This document shows, piece by piece, positions 28,485 to 40,021 of a stretch of 64,000 nt of DNA. The position numbers were made by a program, and so were the translations under genes. This DNA is from Aeromonas eucrenophila. Its GTDB lineage: Bacteria > Pseudomonadota > Gammaproteobacteria > Enterobacterales > Aeromonadaceae. The stretch's first letter is position 1. Every line of letters begins with the position of its first letter. Where the stretch lies: contig NZ_CDDF01000005.1 of assembly GCF_000819865.1 (NCBI RefSeq), forward strand, positions 293,498 to 357,497, given 5' to 3'. The notes under the pieces were generated by a model. It did not search any database. It saw only the letters and a list, made by a program, of their open reading frames with translations, and was not told the DNA's origin.

Positions 28485-31400
28485 TCAGGCTGATTTGTTG
28501 CCGGGGGGCAGGGCCGGGCGAGATTCCACCCTCTGCTCATCCCCTTGCCTGTTCTTGATGTGGACATCCATCTGGTTGAACGCGATATCGATGTTGTGTT
28601 CACGGAACAAGACATCTATCCGACGGTTCAGTTCATCGATGGCCGGGTTGCGATCGCCGAGCTCGCTCACGAAGAAGCGCAGCTCGTGATCCAGGGTGCT
28701 GGCGCCGAAGGTGAGGAAGTAGACGATGGGAGCCGGATCCTTCAACACCCGGCTGTTCTCCATGGCCGCCTGCATCAACAGCTTGCGGGTCAGCTCCAGA
28801 TCGGAACCATAGGCCACTCCGACCCGGGCGATGACCCGGGTGACGGTGTCGGACAGCGACCAGTTGACCAACCGCTCTATCATCAGCTGCTGGTTCGGGA
28901 TGATCACCTCCTTGCGGTCGAAGTCGGTGAGGGTGGTCGAGCGGATGCGGATCTTGTTGACCGTCCCCGAGATGGTGCCGATGGTGACGGTGTCGCCGAT
29001 CCGCACCGGGCGCTCGAACAGAATGATGATGCCGGAGATGAAGTTGGAGACGATCTGCTGCATGCCGAAGCCGATACCGACCGAGAGACCGGCGGCCAGC
29101 CACTGCAGCTTCTCCCACTGGACTCCCAGCATGGCCAGCGCCGTCAGGCTGCCTATCCCGATCAACGCATAGTTGAGCATGGTGGTGAAGGCGTAGGCGG
29201 TGCCCTGGGCGAGGCGCAGCTTGGAGAGCACCAGCACCTCCAGCAGGCCAGGCAGGTTGCGCGCCAGGGACAAGGCCGCGCCGAACAGGAACAGGCCGGT
29301 CAACACATCGCTCAGGCTGACGGGGAAGAGCACGGCATTGGCGCCGGTGCCTTCACTCTTGTGCCACAGCACCACGCTGTCGAGGTAGGTGAAGACGGCG
29401 ACCAGATCGGACCAGAGCCAGTAGAAGGCGACGCCGAACACCAGCAGTAGCATGATCCGGGTCAGGCGCAGGGACTGCTGGCTGGCATCCTCCAGATCCA
29501 TGGGCTGCTCTTCGATGGCTTCACCCCCTTCCGCATCCTCCTGGGACTTGTGCTCCCGCTTGGCGACGGCGCGGCGATAGGCCAGGCGGCGGGCCGCCAG
29601 CTCAAGACCGCGCAGGGCGGTGCGATAGACCAGGCCCCAGATGATGATGAGGTAGAAGGATTCGATCAGTCGGCCGGTCAGCTTCAGAGCGGTGTAGTAG
29701 TAGCCGAGCGCCGCCAGCACCATGAGCGCCAGCGGGGCCAGCGCCAGGGCGACCGCGGTCAGGGTCTGCAGCATGCTGGCCTCGCCCTTGATGCGGGCGC
29801 GGGAGATGGGCAGCACCAGATAGGCGGTCAGACCGAGCAGCAACAGGGTCAGGGCCTGCCCGATCACGTCGTTGCCAAGAGACGAAGGTTCTACCACGGC
29901 CTTGGTAGACAGCATGATGAGCGGCAGCAGCGGCAACCAGAGGTAGCGCATGCTGTTGCGCTTGGCTTGCAGCTCGGCCCGTGGCAGGCGGAAGTGGGAC
30001 TCGCCAATGCCGCCGGGTCGCATCACCGACAGGTAGACGCTGAACACCAGGTAACCCATGGCCAGGTTCAGGGTGATCTGGAAGATGAGCTTGGGGCTCA
30101 GCAGACCGCAGTAAGTCAGCCAGAGGCCGGCGGCCAGGATGAAGAGGCTGCCGGGCAGGCGTTGCAGCACGGTATAGAGCAGGGCGCGCGGGGTATGCCA
30201 CTGGCTATCCTGGCGGAAGCGGCCGAGATCCTTAGCAATCTTCTTCTGGCGCTCGAGTATGGTCGGGCGCTTCCACAGCAGCAGACCGCCGACCAGCAGC
30301 AGCGGGAAGGCGAGCAGGGAGACCGGCAGCAGCATCTCGCCCCAGCCGCTCCAGTCGGGCTTGAGCACCCAGTCGGAGGCTTGCTTGTAGGCCTGAGTGG
30401 GCCAGTTGATGAACCACTTGCCATCGATGGGCTTGTTGCTGCTGACCCAGAAGATGTGCTGTTGCAGGGTGAATTCGATGGAGGCATAGACCCGGGTCAG
30501 CTGCTGCTGGGTCAGCTGCAGGCTGATGGCATTGGTCAGCTGGCTGTCGAGCTGGCGGTTGAGCTGATCGAGCAGGTTGATGCGGGTGTCGAGCAGCTTG
30601 GCGAGGCTGGCCTTGTCTTCCTCGCTGACCGGCTCGCTGCTGCCGGCGATCAGGTTGTCCAGGTACTGGGTCTTCTGGAACAGCTGATCACGCTGCTGGC
30701 TCAGTTCGAACTGGGCCAGGTGCAGGTCGGCTATCTGCTCCTCCAGATTCTTCACCAGGGTGGAGGGGGCGGCCTCCAACTGCTGGTAGAGCTGATAGAG
30801 GATGCGCGACAGCAGCAGGTTGCCCTTGAGCATCTGCACCTGTTCGTTCAGGTTGCGCTCGGTCTGGGTGCCACGCTCCAGCCAGCTCTTGGCCTGCAGG
30901 TTTTTTTGCGCGAGGGAGTTGAGGTTGGTGGTGGCGGCGATCAACTGCTGGCTGAGCTGGTAGTTGATCTCCTGCTCTTTTTGCACCAGCGGGTTGTCTG
31001 CGGTGGTCACCAGTTCGCCGGTCTGCTCAGCGGTTTTCTCGGTGTCGCCGAGGCGCTTGGCGCTGCTCTGCTCTTGCAGTGCCAGCAACTTCTGCTCTTC
31101 GCTGGCGAGGCGCGCGCTCTGGTAGTCGCGCTGCTTGACCACGAGATCCTGCATGCTGGTACGGTTGTCCAGCTCCTTTTGCAGGTTGGCCAGCTGCAAG
31201 TCCAGCAACACCAGCTCGGTATTGAGCTTCATCTTCTCGGCACTGCTGATGCTGTCACCTGAATTCAGGCGGCTGCGGATCTCCTGGCTGCGCTGGTAGG
31301 CACGGCTCATGTTGGCCTGGGCCCGCTCGGGCAGGGTCTGCAGGCTGGTGATCTGGCTGCCGATGGTGCCGAGGGCCTCCTGGGCCTCCTGCAGGTTGGC

Positions 31401-31799
31401 CATGATCTCGGTCTGGCGACTCTCCAGCTCCGCCAGGCTCATGCTGGCGTATTCGCTCTTGAGCTGTTCCGGGCTCTTGCCCTGGCTGAGACCATCGAGT
31501 TTGGCACCGATCTCTTTGAGCTCGGCGGGCAGGGTGCGCAGTCGCTGGGTCTGGGCCTTGGCCTTGGCCTGCTCCTTCTCGATGTTGTCGAGCAGGCTCA
31601 GGGTGTCGGTCAGCAGCTTCTGATCGGCCTGCTGATTGACGGTGAGGGTCTCCGACTTGCCGAGCGCATCGAGCGCCCGCTGAACGGCAGCCCGTTGCGG
31701 TACGTCTTGTGCCATGGCCTGGGGGGCACAGAGGCTGATGAGTAAACAGAGCAGCGGCAGCAGGGTGGCCGAGGCTCTTCTGAACTGTAGTGAGGGCAT
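28485..31799 (-). CDS. mscK: Potassium-dependent mechanosensitive channel MscK
   Basis: A 1104-residue channel of the MscS superfamily that opens on membrane tension and releases solutes on osmotic downshock. It has a signal peptide (about 1-30, ending PQAMA), a long periplasmic coiled-coil-rich region (about 40-470), then about eleven membrane helices. The MscS core near the C-terminus shows LQWLAAGLSVGIGFGMQQI (pore helix) and GDTVTIGTISGTVNKIRIRS (beta domain). Sequence along the periplasmic part, for example NPLVQKEQEINYQLSQQLI, follows E. coli MscK (KefA) rather than MscM. It is monocistronic, with a terminator directly after it. Confidence 0.95.
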   Translation of the reverse strand: MPSLQFRRASATLLPLLCLLISLCAPQAMAQDVPQRAAVQRALDALGKSETLTVNQQADQKLLTDTLSLLDNIEKEQAKAKAQTQRLRTLPAELKEIGAKLDGLSQGKSPEQLKSEYASMSLAELESRQTEIMANLQEAQEALGTIGSQITSLQTLPERAQANMSRAYQRSQEIRSRLNSGDSISSAEKMKLNTELVLLDLQLANLQKELDNRTSMQDLVVKQRDYQSARLASEEQKLLALQEQSSAKRLGDTEKTAEQTGELVTTADNPLVQKEQEINYQLSQQLIAATTNLNSLAQKNLQAKSWLERGTQTERNLNEQVQMLKGNLLLSRILYQLYQQLEAAPSTLVKNLEEQIADLHLAQFELSQQRDQLFQKTQYLDNLIAGSSEPVSEEDKASLAKLLDTRINLLDQLNRQLDSQLTNAISLQLTQQQLTRVYASIEFTLQQHIFWVSSNKPIDGKWFINWPTQAYKQASDWVLKPDWSGWGEMLLPVSLLAFPLLLVGGLLLWKRPTILERQKKIAKDLGRFRQDSQWHTPRALLYTVLQRLPGSLFILAAGLWLTYCGLLSPKLIFQITLNLAMGYLVFSVYLSVMRPGGIGESHFRLPRAELQAKRNSMRYLWLPLLPLIMLSTKAVVEPSSLGNDVIGQALTLLLLGLTAYLVLPISRARIKGEASMLQTLTAVALALAPLALMVLAALGYYYTALKLTGRLIESFYLIIIWGLVYRTALRGLELAARRLAYRRAVAKREHKSQEDAEGGEAIEEQPMDLEDASQQSLRLTRIMLLLVFGVAFYWLWSDLVAVFTYLDSVVLWHKSEGTGANAVLFPVSLSDVLTGLFLFGAALSLARNLPGLLEVLVLSKLRLAQGTAYAFTTMLNYALIGIGSLTALAMLGVQWEKLQWLAAGLSVGIGFGMQQIVSNFISGIIILFERPVRIGDTVTIGTISGTVNKIRIRSTTLTDFDRKEVIIPNQQLMIERLVNWSLSDTVTRVIARVGVAYGSDLELTRKLLMQAAMENSRVLKDPAPIVYFLTFGASTLDHELRFFVSELGDRNPAIDELNRRIDVLFREHNIDIAFNQMDVHIKNRQGDEQRVESRPALPPGNKSA

Positions 31800-31901
31800 A
31801 AAACGTCCGGGTTATTACGCGAAATTCGGGGGCTTTCCCACTGGGGGGGAAATTCGCGTGGATTCTAACACCGGCTGTAAAAGCGAAGCAGGGGGGCGGA
31901 T

Positions 31902-31930
31902 AAAAAAAACGGCGCCCGCAGGCGCCGTTT
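31902..31930 (-). terminator. Terminator of pykF
   Basis: A 10-bp stem (AAACGGCGCC/GGCGCCGTTT) with a 4-nt loop, followed on the minus strand by a long T-run (TTTTTTTT). It lies 18 nt after the pykF stop. Confidence 0.93.
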
Positions 31931-31947
31931 CATCGGTTCAGGACTGA

Positions 31948-33360
31948 TTACAGTACGTGAACGGAGGCGGTGTTGGTCGTGCCGCTCGGTACCAGGGCAC
32001 CGGATACCATGACAACGACATCACCCTTCAGACCCATGCCGCTGGCCAGTGCCGCTTCTTTACCGATGCGATAGAAATCGTCGGTAGAGGCGATGCTGTC
32101 AACCACGTGAGCCATCACACCCTTGGTCAGAACCAGCTGGGCAGCGGTCTTCTTGTTGGTGGTCACGGCCAGGATCCAGGCTTTCGGGAAGTACTTGCGA
32201 ATGGCCTTGGCAGACTTGCCGCCTTCGGTGGCAACCACGATCAGCGGGGCATCCAGCTTCTCGGAGGTCTCTACCGCGCCTTTGCAGACGGCTTCGGTGA
32301 TGCGCAGCTTGTTGCTGTCGTTGGCAGCAGACAGGTTGGACGGCATCACGGCGTCGGTGCGCTCGCAGATGGTCGCCATGATGGTCACGGCTTCCAGCGG
32401 GTATTTACCCTTGGCGGACTCACCGGACAGCATGACTGCATCGGTACCATCCAGCACGGCGTTCGCCACGTCGCCAGCTTCGGCGCGGGTCGGACGCGGG
32501 TTCTTGATCATGGAATCCAGCATCTGGGTGGCGGTGATGACCACTTTACGTGCCTTGTTGCACTTGGAGATGATCATCTTCTGGGCGAAGATCACTTCTT
32601 CAACCGGGATTTCCACACCCATGTCGCCACGGGCGACCATGATGCCGTCGGAAACAGCCAGGATCTCGTCGAAGTTGTCCAGGCCTTCCTGGTTTTCGAT
32701 CTTGGAGATGATCTGGATGGCTTCGCCACCGTTGGCTTTCAGGTGCTCACGGATTTCCAGAACGTCTTCTTTCTTACGGATGAAGGAAGCAGCGACGAAA
32801 TCAACGCCTTGCTCGCAACCGAAGACGAGGTCACGCTTGTCTTTCTCGGCCAGGGCCGGCAGCTTGATGGAGACGCCCGGCAGGTTGACGCCCTTGTTCT
32901 CGCCCAGATCACCATTGTTCAGCACCTTGCAGATGACTTCACGTTCGGTGATTTCGATGACGTCCAGACCGATCAGGCCGTCATCTACCAGGATGCGGTT
33001 GCCGACGCGCAGGTCGCTGGCGAAGCCGGCGTAGGTCACGGCGACGGTGTCTTTGTTGCCAACCACGGTCTGGTCGGTGGTGAAGGTGAAGGTCTGGCCA
33101 GCGACCAGAGAGACATCGTTGCCACCTTCCAGCTTCATGGTACGGATTTCCGGACCCTTGGTATCCAGCAGAATGGCTGCGCGGGTGCCGGTTTCGGCCA
33201 TGACTTCACGCAGGTTGCTGATACGGGTGCCGTGCTCGGCGTAATCACCGTGGGAGAAGTTCAGACGCATGACGTTCATGCCGGCATCCAGCATCTTGGT
33301 CAGCATTTCTTTGGATTCGGTCTTGGGACCGATGGTGCAGACGATTTTGGTCTTTTTCAT
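31948..33360 (-). CDS. pykF: Pyruvate kinase I
   Basis: Converts phosphoenolpyruvate and ADP to pyruvate and ATP, the last glycolytic step; the type I enzyme is activated by fructose-1,6-bisphosphate. The 470-residue length equals E. coli PykF. The start [14 protein letters not shown], the active-site [23 protein letters not shown] and the signature ISKIENQEG are all present. The ATG four codons upstream (33372) is possible, but the family start is MKKTKIV. Upstream lie two AACGTTTT copies that could be Cra half-sites. Confidence 0.97.
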   Translation of the reverse strand: MKKTKIVCTIGPKTESKEMLTKMLDAGMNVMRLNFSHGDYAEHGTRISNLREVMAETGTRAAILLDTKGPEIRTMKLEGGNDVSLVAGQTFTFTTDQTVVGNKDTVAVTYAGFASDLRVGNRILVDDGLIGLDVIEITEREVICKVLNNGDLGENKGVNLPGVSIKLPALAEKDKRDLVFGCEQGVDFVAASFIRKKEDVLEIREHLKANGGEAIQIISKIENQEGLDNFDEILAVSDGIMVARGDMGVEIPVEEVIFAQKMIISKCNKARKVVITATQMLDSMIKNPRPTRAEAGDVANAVLDGTDAVMLSGESAKGKYPLEAVTIMATICERTDAVMPSNLSAANDSNKLRITEAVCKGAVETSEKLDAPLIVVATEGGKSAKAIRKYFPKAWILAVTTNKKTAAQLVLTKGVMAHVVDSIASTDDFYRIGKEAALASGMGLKGDVVVMVSGALVPSGTTNTASVHVL

Positions 33361-33435
33361 GGGAGTCTTCATGGTTAAGGAGTTTCCGCCGAGCAATATA
33401 CACCAGTTTTTGGATACTTTTTATGATCCAGAAAC

Positions 33436-33479
33436 AACGTTTTGAGCTAAAACCGCCTCAATTTACAAGATAACGTTTT
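33436..33479 (-). promoter_or_regulatory. Pair of AACGTTTT elements upstream of pykF (possible Cra sites)
   Basis: AACGTTTT occurs at 33436-33443 and 33472-33479, 36 bp apart. The core is similar to the Cra (FruR) palindrome TGAAACGTTTCA. E. coli pykF is repressed by Cra, so these are reasonable but imperfect candidates. Confidence 0.3.
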
Positions 33480-33700
33480 CGCTCACTGTTGATTTTAGGG
33501 GCTAAAATAATTGGTTTCCCAGATCTCAGCCCATTTGGTTCCCATCTCTCGAGCACCTTGGCTTCGAACGGATGTTGTTAAATAACCAACAACGACGTCA
33601 GGGTTGAAGGGGGCCAGACGGTTTATGGCCGAGCCGCACCAAGTGTAGTGAGGGGACCGTCGGTTGCCAGCGGGAGGGGCATAAAGGGCATTCGTCGAGG

Positions 33701-33732
33701 GAAAAAAGGCGCCGCTGTCACCAGCGGCGCCT
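33701..33732 (-). terminator. Terminator of roxA
   Basis: An 11-bp stem (AGGCGCCGCTG/CAGCGGCGCCT) with a 4-nt loop, followed on the minus strand by TTTTTT. Confidence 0.92.
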
Positions 33733-33774
33733 CTCATTTAAATGACCGGAAGTGGATGATACGGCGGCTTGGGA

Positions 33775-34905
33775 TCAGCCGAAGAACCAGTAGCCGCGGT
33801 TGACCAGTCGGGTCAGCAGTTGCAGGAAACCGGCCTGATCGGCGAGCTCCACCATGTCGACCTGGGTGATGATGTCCTTGTCACACAGAAGCGAAATGGC
33901 GGCCGCATCTTCACTCTGCAGGGTCCAGGCTTCGCCGTCGATGTAGCACTGTTGGGCGTCGCCGCTGAACCAGACGGAGCGCAGGCCCGGCACCTTGATG
34001 GCGGGCTCGCCCTGGGTCAGCAGGTCGGCGATCTCCTCGGCGCTGTAGTCAGGCTCGACCGGGTTCACGTCCAGATCGTGCTTGGCCTCGGAGATCATGG
34101 TGCCGAACCACTCCTTGAACAGGGTCTCATCGTCTAGGGCCTGCTGCATCAGCTCCCGCAGGCGGTGCATCTCGTGGGGCAGGATCTCGCCGTGACGGGC
34201 GCGGGGCTTGAGGTCAGGATCGCCATAACGCTCGGTGCGCACCTCGTTGTCGATCAGGTGATCGGCAAAGGAGGAGATGAGCGCCTTGGCGTCCGGTGCG
34301 CGGAAGCCCACCGAGAAGTTCAGGGACGGCTCGATGGCGTAGCCCTCGTGGGGGAATCCAGGCGGGATGTAGAGGATATCGCCCGGCTCCATGATGACGT
34401 CGATGATCGCCTCGAACGGCTCGCAGTGCAGCAGGGCCGCGTGGGCGGCGAACTCGCTGCGCGGCGTCGCATCGCCGACCCGCCAGTGGCGCTTGCCCTG
34501 ACCCTGGCTGATGAAGACGTCGTAGTTGTCGATGTGGGGGCCGACACCGCCGTGGGGAGTGGAGAAGCTCACCATCACGTCGTCAAAGCGCCAGCCCGGG
34601 ATGAACTGGAACGGCAGCGCCAGCTCGTTGACCTCGGGGGCCCAGTGGTTGCACGCCTGCACCAGCACTGTCCAGTTCTCTTCCCCCAGGTGATCGTAGG
34701 ATTCGAAGGGGCCGTGGGTAGCCTCCCACTTGCCGTCGAAACGGGTCACCAGGCGGGATTCCACCACCTCTTCCATGGCCAGACCCGCCAGTTCGTCCGG
34801 GCTGATGGGATCCTGAAAGTCGGTGAAGCCACCCTTGATGAGGAGCGGGCGCTTCTGCCAGTAATGTTCGAGGAAGTGAGCGATATCCAGATTCAGTTCG
34901 TACAT
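33775..34905 (-). CDS. roxA: Ribosomal protein L16 arginine hydroxylase RoxA
   Basis: A 376-residue Fe(II)/2-oxoglutarate oxygenase of the JmjC type that hydroxylates an arginine of ribosomal protein L16. The iron ligands are visible as H124 and D126 in GPHIDNYDVF and H186 in PPGFPHEGYA. Length and sequence match E. coli YcfD/RoxA (373). ATG 34905 follows GAGAAG; an in-frame start 9 codons upstream is not conserved. It is transcribed alone. Confidence 0.94.
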   Translation of the reverse strand: MYELNLDIAHFLEHYWQKRPLLIKGGFTDFQDPISPDELAGLAMEEVVESRLVTRFDGKWEATHGPFESYDHLGEENWTVLVQACNHWAPEVNELALPFQFIPGWRFDDVMVSFSTPHGGVGPHIDNYDVFISQGQGKRHWRVGDATPRSEFAAHAALLHCEPFEAIIDVIMEPGDILYIPPGFPHEGYAIEPSLNFSVGFRAPDAKALISSFADHLIDNEVRTERYGDPDLKPRARHGEILPHEMHRLRELMQQALDDETLFKEWFGTMISEAKHDLDVNPVEPDYSAEEIADLLTQGEPAIKVPGLRSVWFSGDAQQCYIDGEAWTLQSEDAAAISLLCDKDIITQVDMVELADQAGFLQLLTRLVNRGYWFFG

Positions 34906-35022
34906 GGTTCTTCTCGTCAAAAGGTCAGACAAAGTTAAGAGAGGTCTTGCCCAAGGGAGCTGCCGGCCTTGGGCAAGGCCTCTTTATGTATGGCAAAAAG
35001 CTTGGCAAACGGTGTGGCAGTC

Positions 35023-35063
35023 AAAAATAACAGGGGCCCTGCGCGTATCACAGGGCCCCTGTT
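35023..35063 (-). terminator. Terminator of purB
   Basis: A perfect 12-bp stem (AACAGGGGCCCT/AGGGCCCCTGTT) with an 11-nt loop; on the minus strand it is followed by ATTTTTG. Confidence 0.88.
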
Positions 35064-35079
35064 GTATCAGGCTATCGGC

Positions 35080-36486
<1,407 letters not shown>

Positions 36487-37095
36487 TTAGAAACGTTTGG
36501 CCAATTCCACCATCTTCTTGCGAGCGAAGATGATCTGGGTGCGGCTGCCGCCAAGCTGGCGCCACAGCACGCAGGCACGGATGCCCGCCAGCAACAGGGC
36601 GCGCACCTTGTGCTGCACCAGCGGCTGTTGCAGGAACAGCGGGGTGCCCGCGATCTGGATGCGCGGCCCTATGGGGCTGATGAGATCGCTGTAGATGCTC
36701 GCCATGTTGGCCAGGATCTGCTCGTCGAGCAGATCGAAATGCTGTTGCTGACGGCCGATCTGCCCGATCCGCTCCCCCAGCATGTTGAGGATGTCCTTGC
36801 GCTTGGCGAGCTTGCGCTCCAGCGCAATCAGGCTGACCACGTAGCGGGTCAGCTCGGCGTTCTTCTGGTTGCTGGTGCCGAGTTGCTCCACCAGGGCGCG
36901 GTAGCCGTCGCGGATGGCGAGGTGGCTGCCGAACACTTCCAGCGGCTGCTTGGGATTGGTCACCAGCACGCTTTGCAGGCTCTCGCGCAGGGAGGCCTCG
37001 TCGCAGCTGCCGTCGCGGGCTACTTTTTGCACCAGATAGGCCGCCTGGCAGATGCCGGCAAAGGCCATGGTTCTGTCTTGAAATTTATCGCTCAT
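36487..37095 (-). CDS. hflD: High-frequency lysogenization protein HflD homologue
   Basis: A 202-residue membrane-associated helical protein. In E. coli it binds phage lambda CII and lowers its stability; the cellular role is unclear. Family stretches seen: AFAGICQAAYLVQKVA, AELTRYVVSLIALERKLAKR, and the C-terminal VRALLLAGIRACVLWRQLGGSR. It lies between mnmA (97 bp upstream) and purB (36 bp downstream), as in E. coli. Confidence 0.93.
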   Translation of the reverse strand: MSDKFQDRTMAFAGICQAAYLVQKVARDGSCDEASLRESLQSVLVTNPKQPLEVFGSHLAIRDGYRALVEQLGTSNQKNAELTRYVVSLIALERKLAKRKDILNMLGERIGQIGRQQQHFDLLDEQILANMASIYSDLISPIGPRIQIAGTPLFLQQPLVQHKVRALLLAGIRACVLWRQLGGSRTQIIFARKKMVELAKRF

Positions 37096-37192
37096 AAATT
37101 CATGGCCCTGTCTTGTTCACTCACCGGCTGGCTGCAGCCCGGTGCTGGATTACTGACGAAGGCCGCGCATAGGGGCGGCCTTCGTTATTCAT

Positions 37193-38299
37193 TTACACCG
37201 GGTGGCTGAAGCGCTGCTCTATGATGCCGCCGCCCAGGCACTCTTCCCCGTCGTAGAAGACGGCGGACTGGCCCGGGGTCACCGCGGCCTGCTTCTCGTC
37301 GAAGATGACCCGAATGGTCTCATCGTCGATGGGCTGGATGAGGCAGGGAATGTCTTCCTGGCGGTAGCGAGTCTTGACGGTGCAGCGGCGCGGCGCGCGG
37401 ATCGGGGTGCGATCCACCCAGTGCAGCTGGCTCGCGATCAGGCCGTCGGAGTAGAGGCGCGGATGCTCGCCCTGTGCCACTACCAGCACGTTGCGCTCCA
37501 CTTCCTTGTCCACCACGTACCAGGCCTCTTCGGTAGCGTCTTTGCGACCGCCGATGCCAAGGCCCTTGCGCTGGCCCAGGGTGTGATACATCAGGCCCTG
37601 GTGCTCGCCGATCACCTTGCCATCCACGGTTTCGATGGGGCCGGGCTGGGCGGGCAGGAATTTCGCGAGGAAGTCCTTGAACTTGCGCTCACCGATGAAG
37701 CAGATGCCGGTGGAGTCTTTCTTCTTGGCGGTGATGAGATCGAGCTGCTCGGCGATGCGGCGCACCTCCGGCTTCTCCAGATCCCCGACCGGGAACAGGC
37801 TCTGACCGACCTGAGTTTCGCTCAGGGTGTAGAGGAAGTAGCTCTGATCCTTGTTGCCATCGAGACCGCGCAGCAGGCGCGGGCGGCCGGTGCTGTCGTC
37901 ACGGCGCACATAGTGGCCGGTGGCGATGTAGGTGGCACCCAGCTCCTCGGCGGCAAATTCCAGGAACGCCTTGAACTTGATCTCCTTGTTGCACAGGATA
38001 TCCGGGTTCGGGGTGCGCCCCGCCTTGTACTCGGCCAGGAAGTGCTCGAACACGTTGTCCCAGTACTCGGCGGCGAAGTTGATGGTGTGCAGCTTCATGC
38101 CCAGCTTGTCGCAGACGGCCTGAGCGTCAGCCAAATCCTGGGAGGCAGAGCAGTACTCGTCCGTGTCGTCTTCTTCCCAGTTCTTCATGAACAAGCCTTC
38201 GACCTGATAACCCTGCTGCTGGAGCAAGTAGGCCGAGACGGAAGAATCCACGCCGCCGGACATGCCGACGATCACCTTGATTTGGCTGTTGTCTGTCAT
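37193..38299 (-). CDS. mnmA: tRNA-specific 2-thiouridylase MnmA
   Basis: Adds sulfur to wobble uridine 34 of tRNA-Lys, -Glu and -Gln, using ATP. The 368-residue product has the PP-loop [19 protein letters not shown] and the two catalytic cysteine segments [12 protein letters not shown] and [23 protein letters not shown] near the N-terminus is also characteristic. A hairpin without a T-run (37158-37183) follows the stop, so read-through into hflD is likely. Confidence 0.97.
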   Translation of the reverse strand: MTDNSQIKVIVGMSGGVDSSVSAYLLQQQGYQVEGLFMKNWEEDDTDEYCSASQDLADAQAVCDKLGMKLHTINFAAEYWDNVFEHFLAEYKAGRTPNPDILCNKEIKFKAFLEFAAEELGATYIATGHYVRRDDSTGRPRLLRGLDGNKDQSYFLYTLSETQVGQSLFPVGDLEKPEVRRIAEQLDLITAKKKDSTGICFIGERKFKDFLAKFLPAQPGPIETVDGKVIGEHQGLMYHTLGQRKGLGIGGRKDATEEAWYVVDKEVERNVLVVAQGEHPRLYSDGLIASQLHWVDRTPIRAPRRCTVKTRYRQEDIPCLIQPIDDETIRVIFDEKQAAVTPGQSAVFYDGEECLGGGIIEQRFSHPV

Positions 38300-38457
38300 T
38301 AGTCGAAGTTACCAGTTCGTTTAAACGGGGCGTATTCTACCAGAATTTCGCGCCCTCGGTCACATATCCCTGCGCAGCTTCCCTTGCGGGGAAGGACGGC
38401 AGGAAATCGTTTTTCTTGTCTCGGCCCCATCACCTGCAAAAGAGCGTCCAATGGCTC

Positions 38458-38925
38458 TTAAATGAAGGCTTTGAGCGCCGACAGCGGCAGGCGAGTGCCC
38501 CCCAGATAATCCTGGATGCACTGCCACACCAGCGGGCTGCGCAGGGCCGGTTTGCACTCGGCTATCTCGTCCAGGGTGAGCCAGTGGCAGGCCAGGACGT
38601 CGCCGTCGGGATCCTCTGGATGGTGCTGACCCGGCGCCTTTTCAAGGTCGAAGATGACGGCGGTGCGCACGAAAGTGGCCTCGCTGTCCGCCGGCTTGAA
38701 CAGATAGACCCCTAGCCAGGCGCTGGGGGCGGCGCTCAGCCCCGTCTCCTCATTCAGCTCGCGGCAGGCGGCCTCAAGCAGGTTCTCGCCAGGCTCCACA
38801 TGACCGGCGGGCTGGTTAAAGCGGCGCTGGCCCGCGATCTCCTCTTCCACCAGCAGGAAGCGGCCCTGCCAGTGCACCAGGGCGGCCACCGTCAGGCGGC
38901 TCTGCAGGGGTGGGTGATCTGTCAT
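38458..38925 (-). CDS. nudJ: Nudix hydrolase NudJ
   Basis: A 155-residue Nudix phosphohydrolase; E. coli NudJ (YmfB) hydrolyses thiamine pyrophosphate and nucleoside di-/triphosphates. The Nudix box is complete (GHVEPGENLLEAACRE followed by LNEETG). ATG 38925 follows AAGGAG. It lies 26 nt downstream of rluE, so the two are co-transcribed. Confidence 0.92.
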   Translation of the reverse strand: MTDHPPLQSRLTVAALVHWQGRFLLVEEEIAGQRRFNQPAGHVEPGENLLEAACRELNEETGLSAAPSAWLGVYLFKPADSEATFVRTAVIFDLEKAPGQHHPEDPDGDVLACHWLTLDEIAECKPALRSPLVWQCIQDYLGGTRLPLSALKAFI

Positions 38926-38951
38926 AAGGACTCCTTGTCTCTTGCTGTTAT

Positions 38952-39917
38952 TCAGGACTGGTCATTGCCGTTGCGAGCCGGACGACGGGCCGTGCCACGG
39001 CCGGCGCTGCGGGGCTTGCCGTCCGCCGGTTTGGCGGTATGGGATGAGGCGAGACCGCGCTCGGCGCCATGGGGCCTGCTATGTGGCGTTGCGCCAGCAG
39101 CATCTCGTGTTGCTTTTGGCCTGTTTTGATTGCGTAACTTGTCGTCAATCTTATTGTTTGCAGTCGATTTCACCGTCCGATCCGGCGTTCCTTGGCCGTC
39201 CCGGCGCGATGCATTGGCGCGCGATGTATTGGCACGGGAGAGCGCGGCCAGCTCGGGGACGGGCAGGGCACGGCTCTGGCCTGGGGTCAGGTCATCGAGA
39301 TTCCAGTCACCGATGGCGTAGCGGATGAGGCGCAGGGTCGGGTGACCGATGTGGGCCGTCATGCGCCGCACCTGGCGGTTGCGCCCCTCCACTATCTTGA
39401 TCTCCAGCCAGCAGGTGGGGATCTCCTTGCGCTCGCGGATGGGGGGATTGCGCGGCCAGACATCCGGCTCTGCCATGATCCGCGCCCCGGCGGGCAGGGT
39501 CATGCCGTCGTTGAGCTCGACCCCCGCGCGCAGGCTGGCCAGCGCCGCCTCGCTCGGCACGCCCTCTACCTGCACCCAGTAGGTTTTGGGGGTCTTCTCC
39601 CCCGGCTGGGTGAGGCGGGCCTGCAGCTTGCCGTCGTTGGTGAGCAGCAAGAGCCCCTCGCTGTCGCGGTCGAGCCGGCCAGCGGCATAGATGCCGGGCT
39701 CAGAAATGTAATCCTTGAGGGTCTCGCGGCCGGCCTCGTCGGTGAACTGGCACAGCACCATGTAGGGCTTGTTCAGCAGCAACAGCTTGCGATCCGCCGG
39801 CGCCAGATCCGGCTTGCGCTCCGTGCCGCTGGCCGGACGGGCCTGCTGGATGCGCGGCTTGGCTGCCCCCTTGTCAGGATGCTGGGAGAGGGAGATACGG
39901 GGACGGGCAGATTTCAT
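38952..39917 (-). CDS. rluE: 23S rRNA pseudouridine synthase RluE with long C-terminal tail
   Basis: Residues 45-225 form the RsuA-type catalytic domain that makes pseudouridine 2457 in 23S rRNA. The catalytic aspartate is in [16 protein letters not shown], and [20 protein letters not shown] completes the fold. After about residue 230 the protein continues for some 90 residues rich in Arg, Ala, Asn and Ser (for example [13 protein letters not shown]), with no counterpart in E. coli RluE. The tail DNA is locally less GC-rich. A GTG three codons earlier (39926) is an alternative start. It heads the rluE-nudJ-mnmA-hflD-purB cluster. Confidence 0.92.
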   Translation of the reverse strand: MKSARPRISLSQHPDKGAAKPRIQQARPASGTERKPDLAPADRKLLLLNKPYMVLCQFTDEAGRETLKDYISEPGIYAAGRLDRDSEGLLLLTNDGKLQARLTQPGEKTPKTYWVQVEGVPSEAALASLRAGVELNDGMTLPAGARIMAEPDVWPRNPPIRERKEIPTCWLEIKIVEGRNRQVRRMTAHIGHPTLRLIRYAIGDWNLDDLTPGQSRALPVPELAALSRANTSRANASRRDGQGTPDRTVKSTANNKIDDKLRNQNRPKATRDAAGATPHSRPHGAERGLASSHTAKPADGKPRSAGRGTARRPARNGNDQS

Positions 39918-40021
39918 CGCATGCACACCAAAAGCAGAGGATGCGCGATTGTATCACAGGGGGATCGGCTGGCGGATGAACGAACCCGGCTCACGGGAGC
40001 GCAAAATGTCGATGAGCCTGC

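Larger units (their letters stand above)
33361..33774. other. Intergenic region upstream of pykF
   Basis: About 410 bp without a convincing gene; an 80-codon open frame at 33495-33737 has no ribosome-binding site or family resemblance. On the minus strand an extended -10 (TGTATATT) lies just upstream of pykF. The region also holds the roxA terminator at its right end and the AACGTTTT pair described separately. Confidence 0.5.

Noticed and set aside
33495..33737. 80-codon open frame upstream of pykF
   Set aside because: No ribosome-binding site or family resemblance; it overlaps the roxA terminator.
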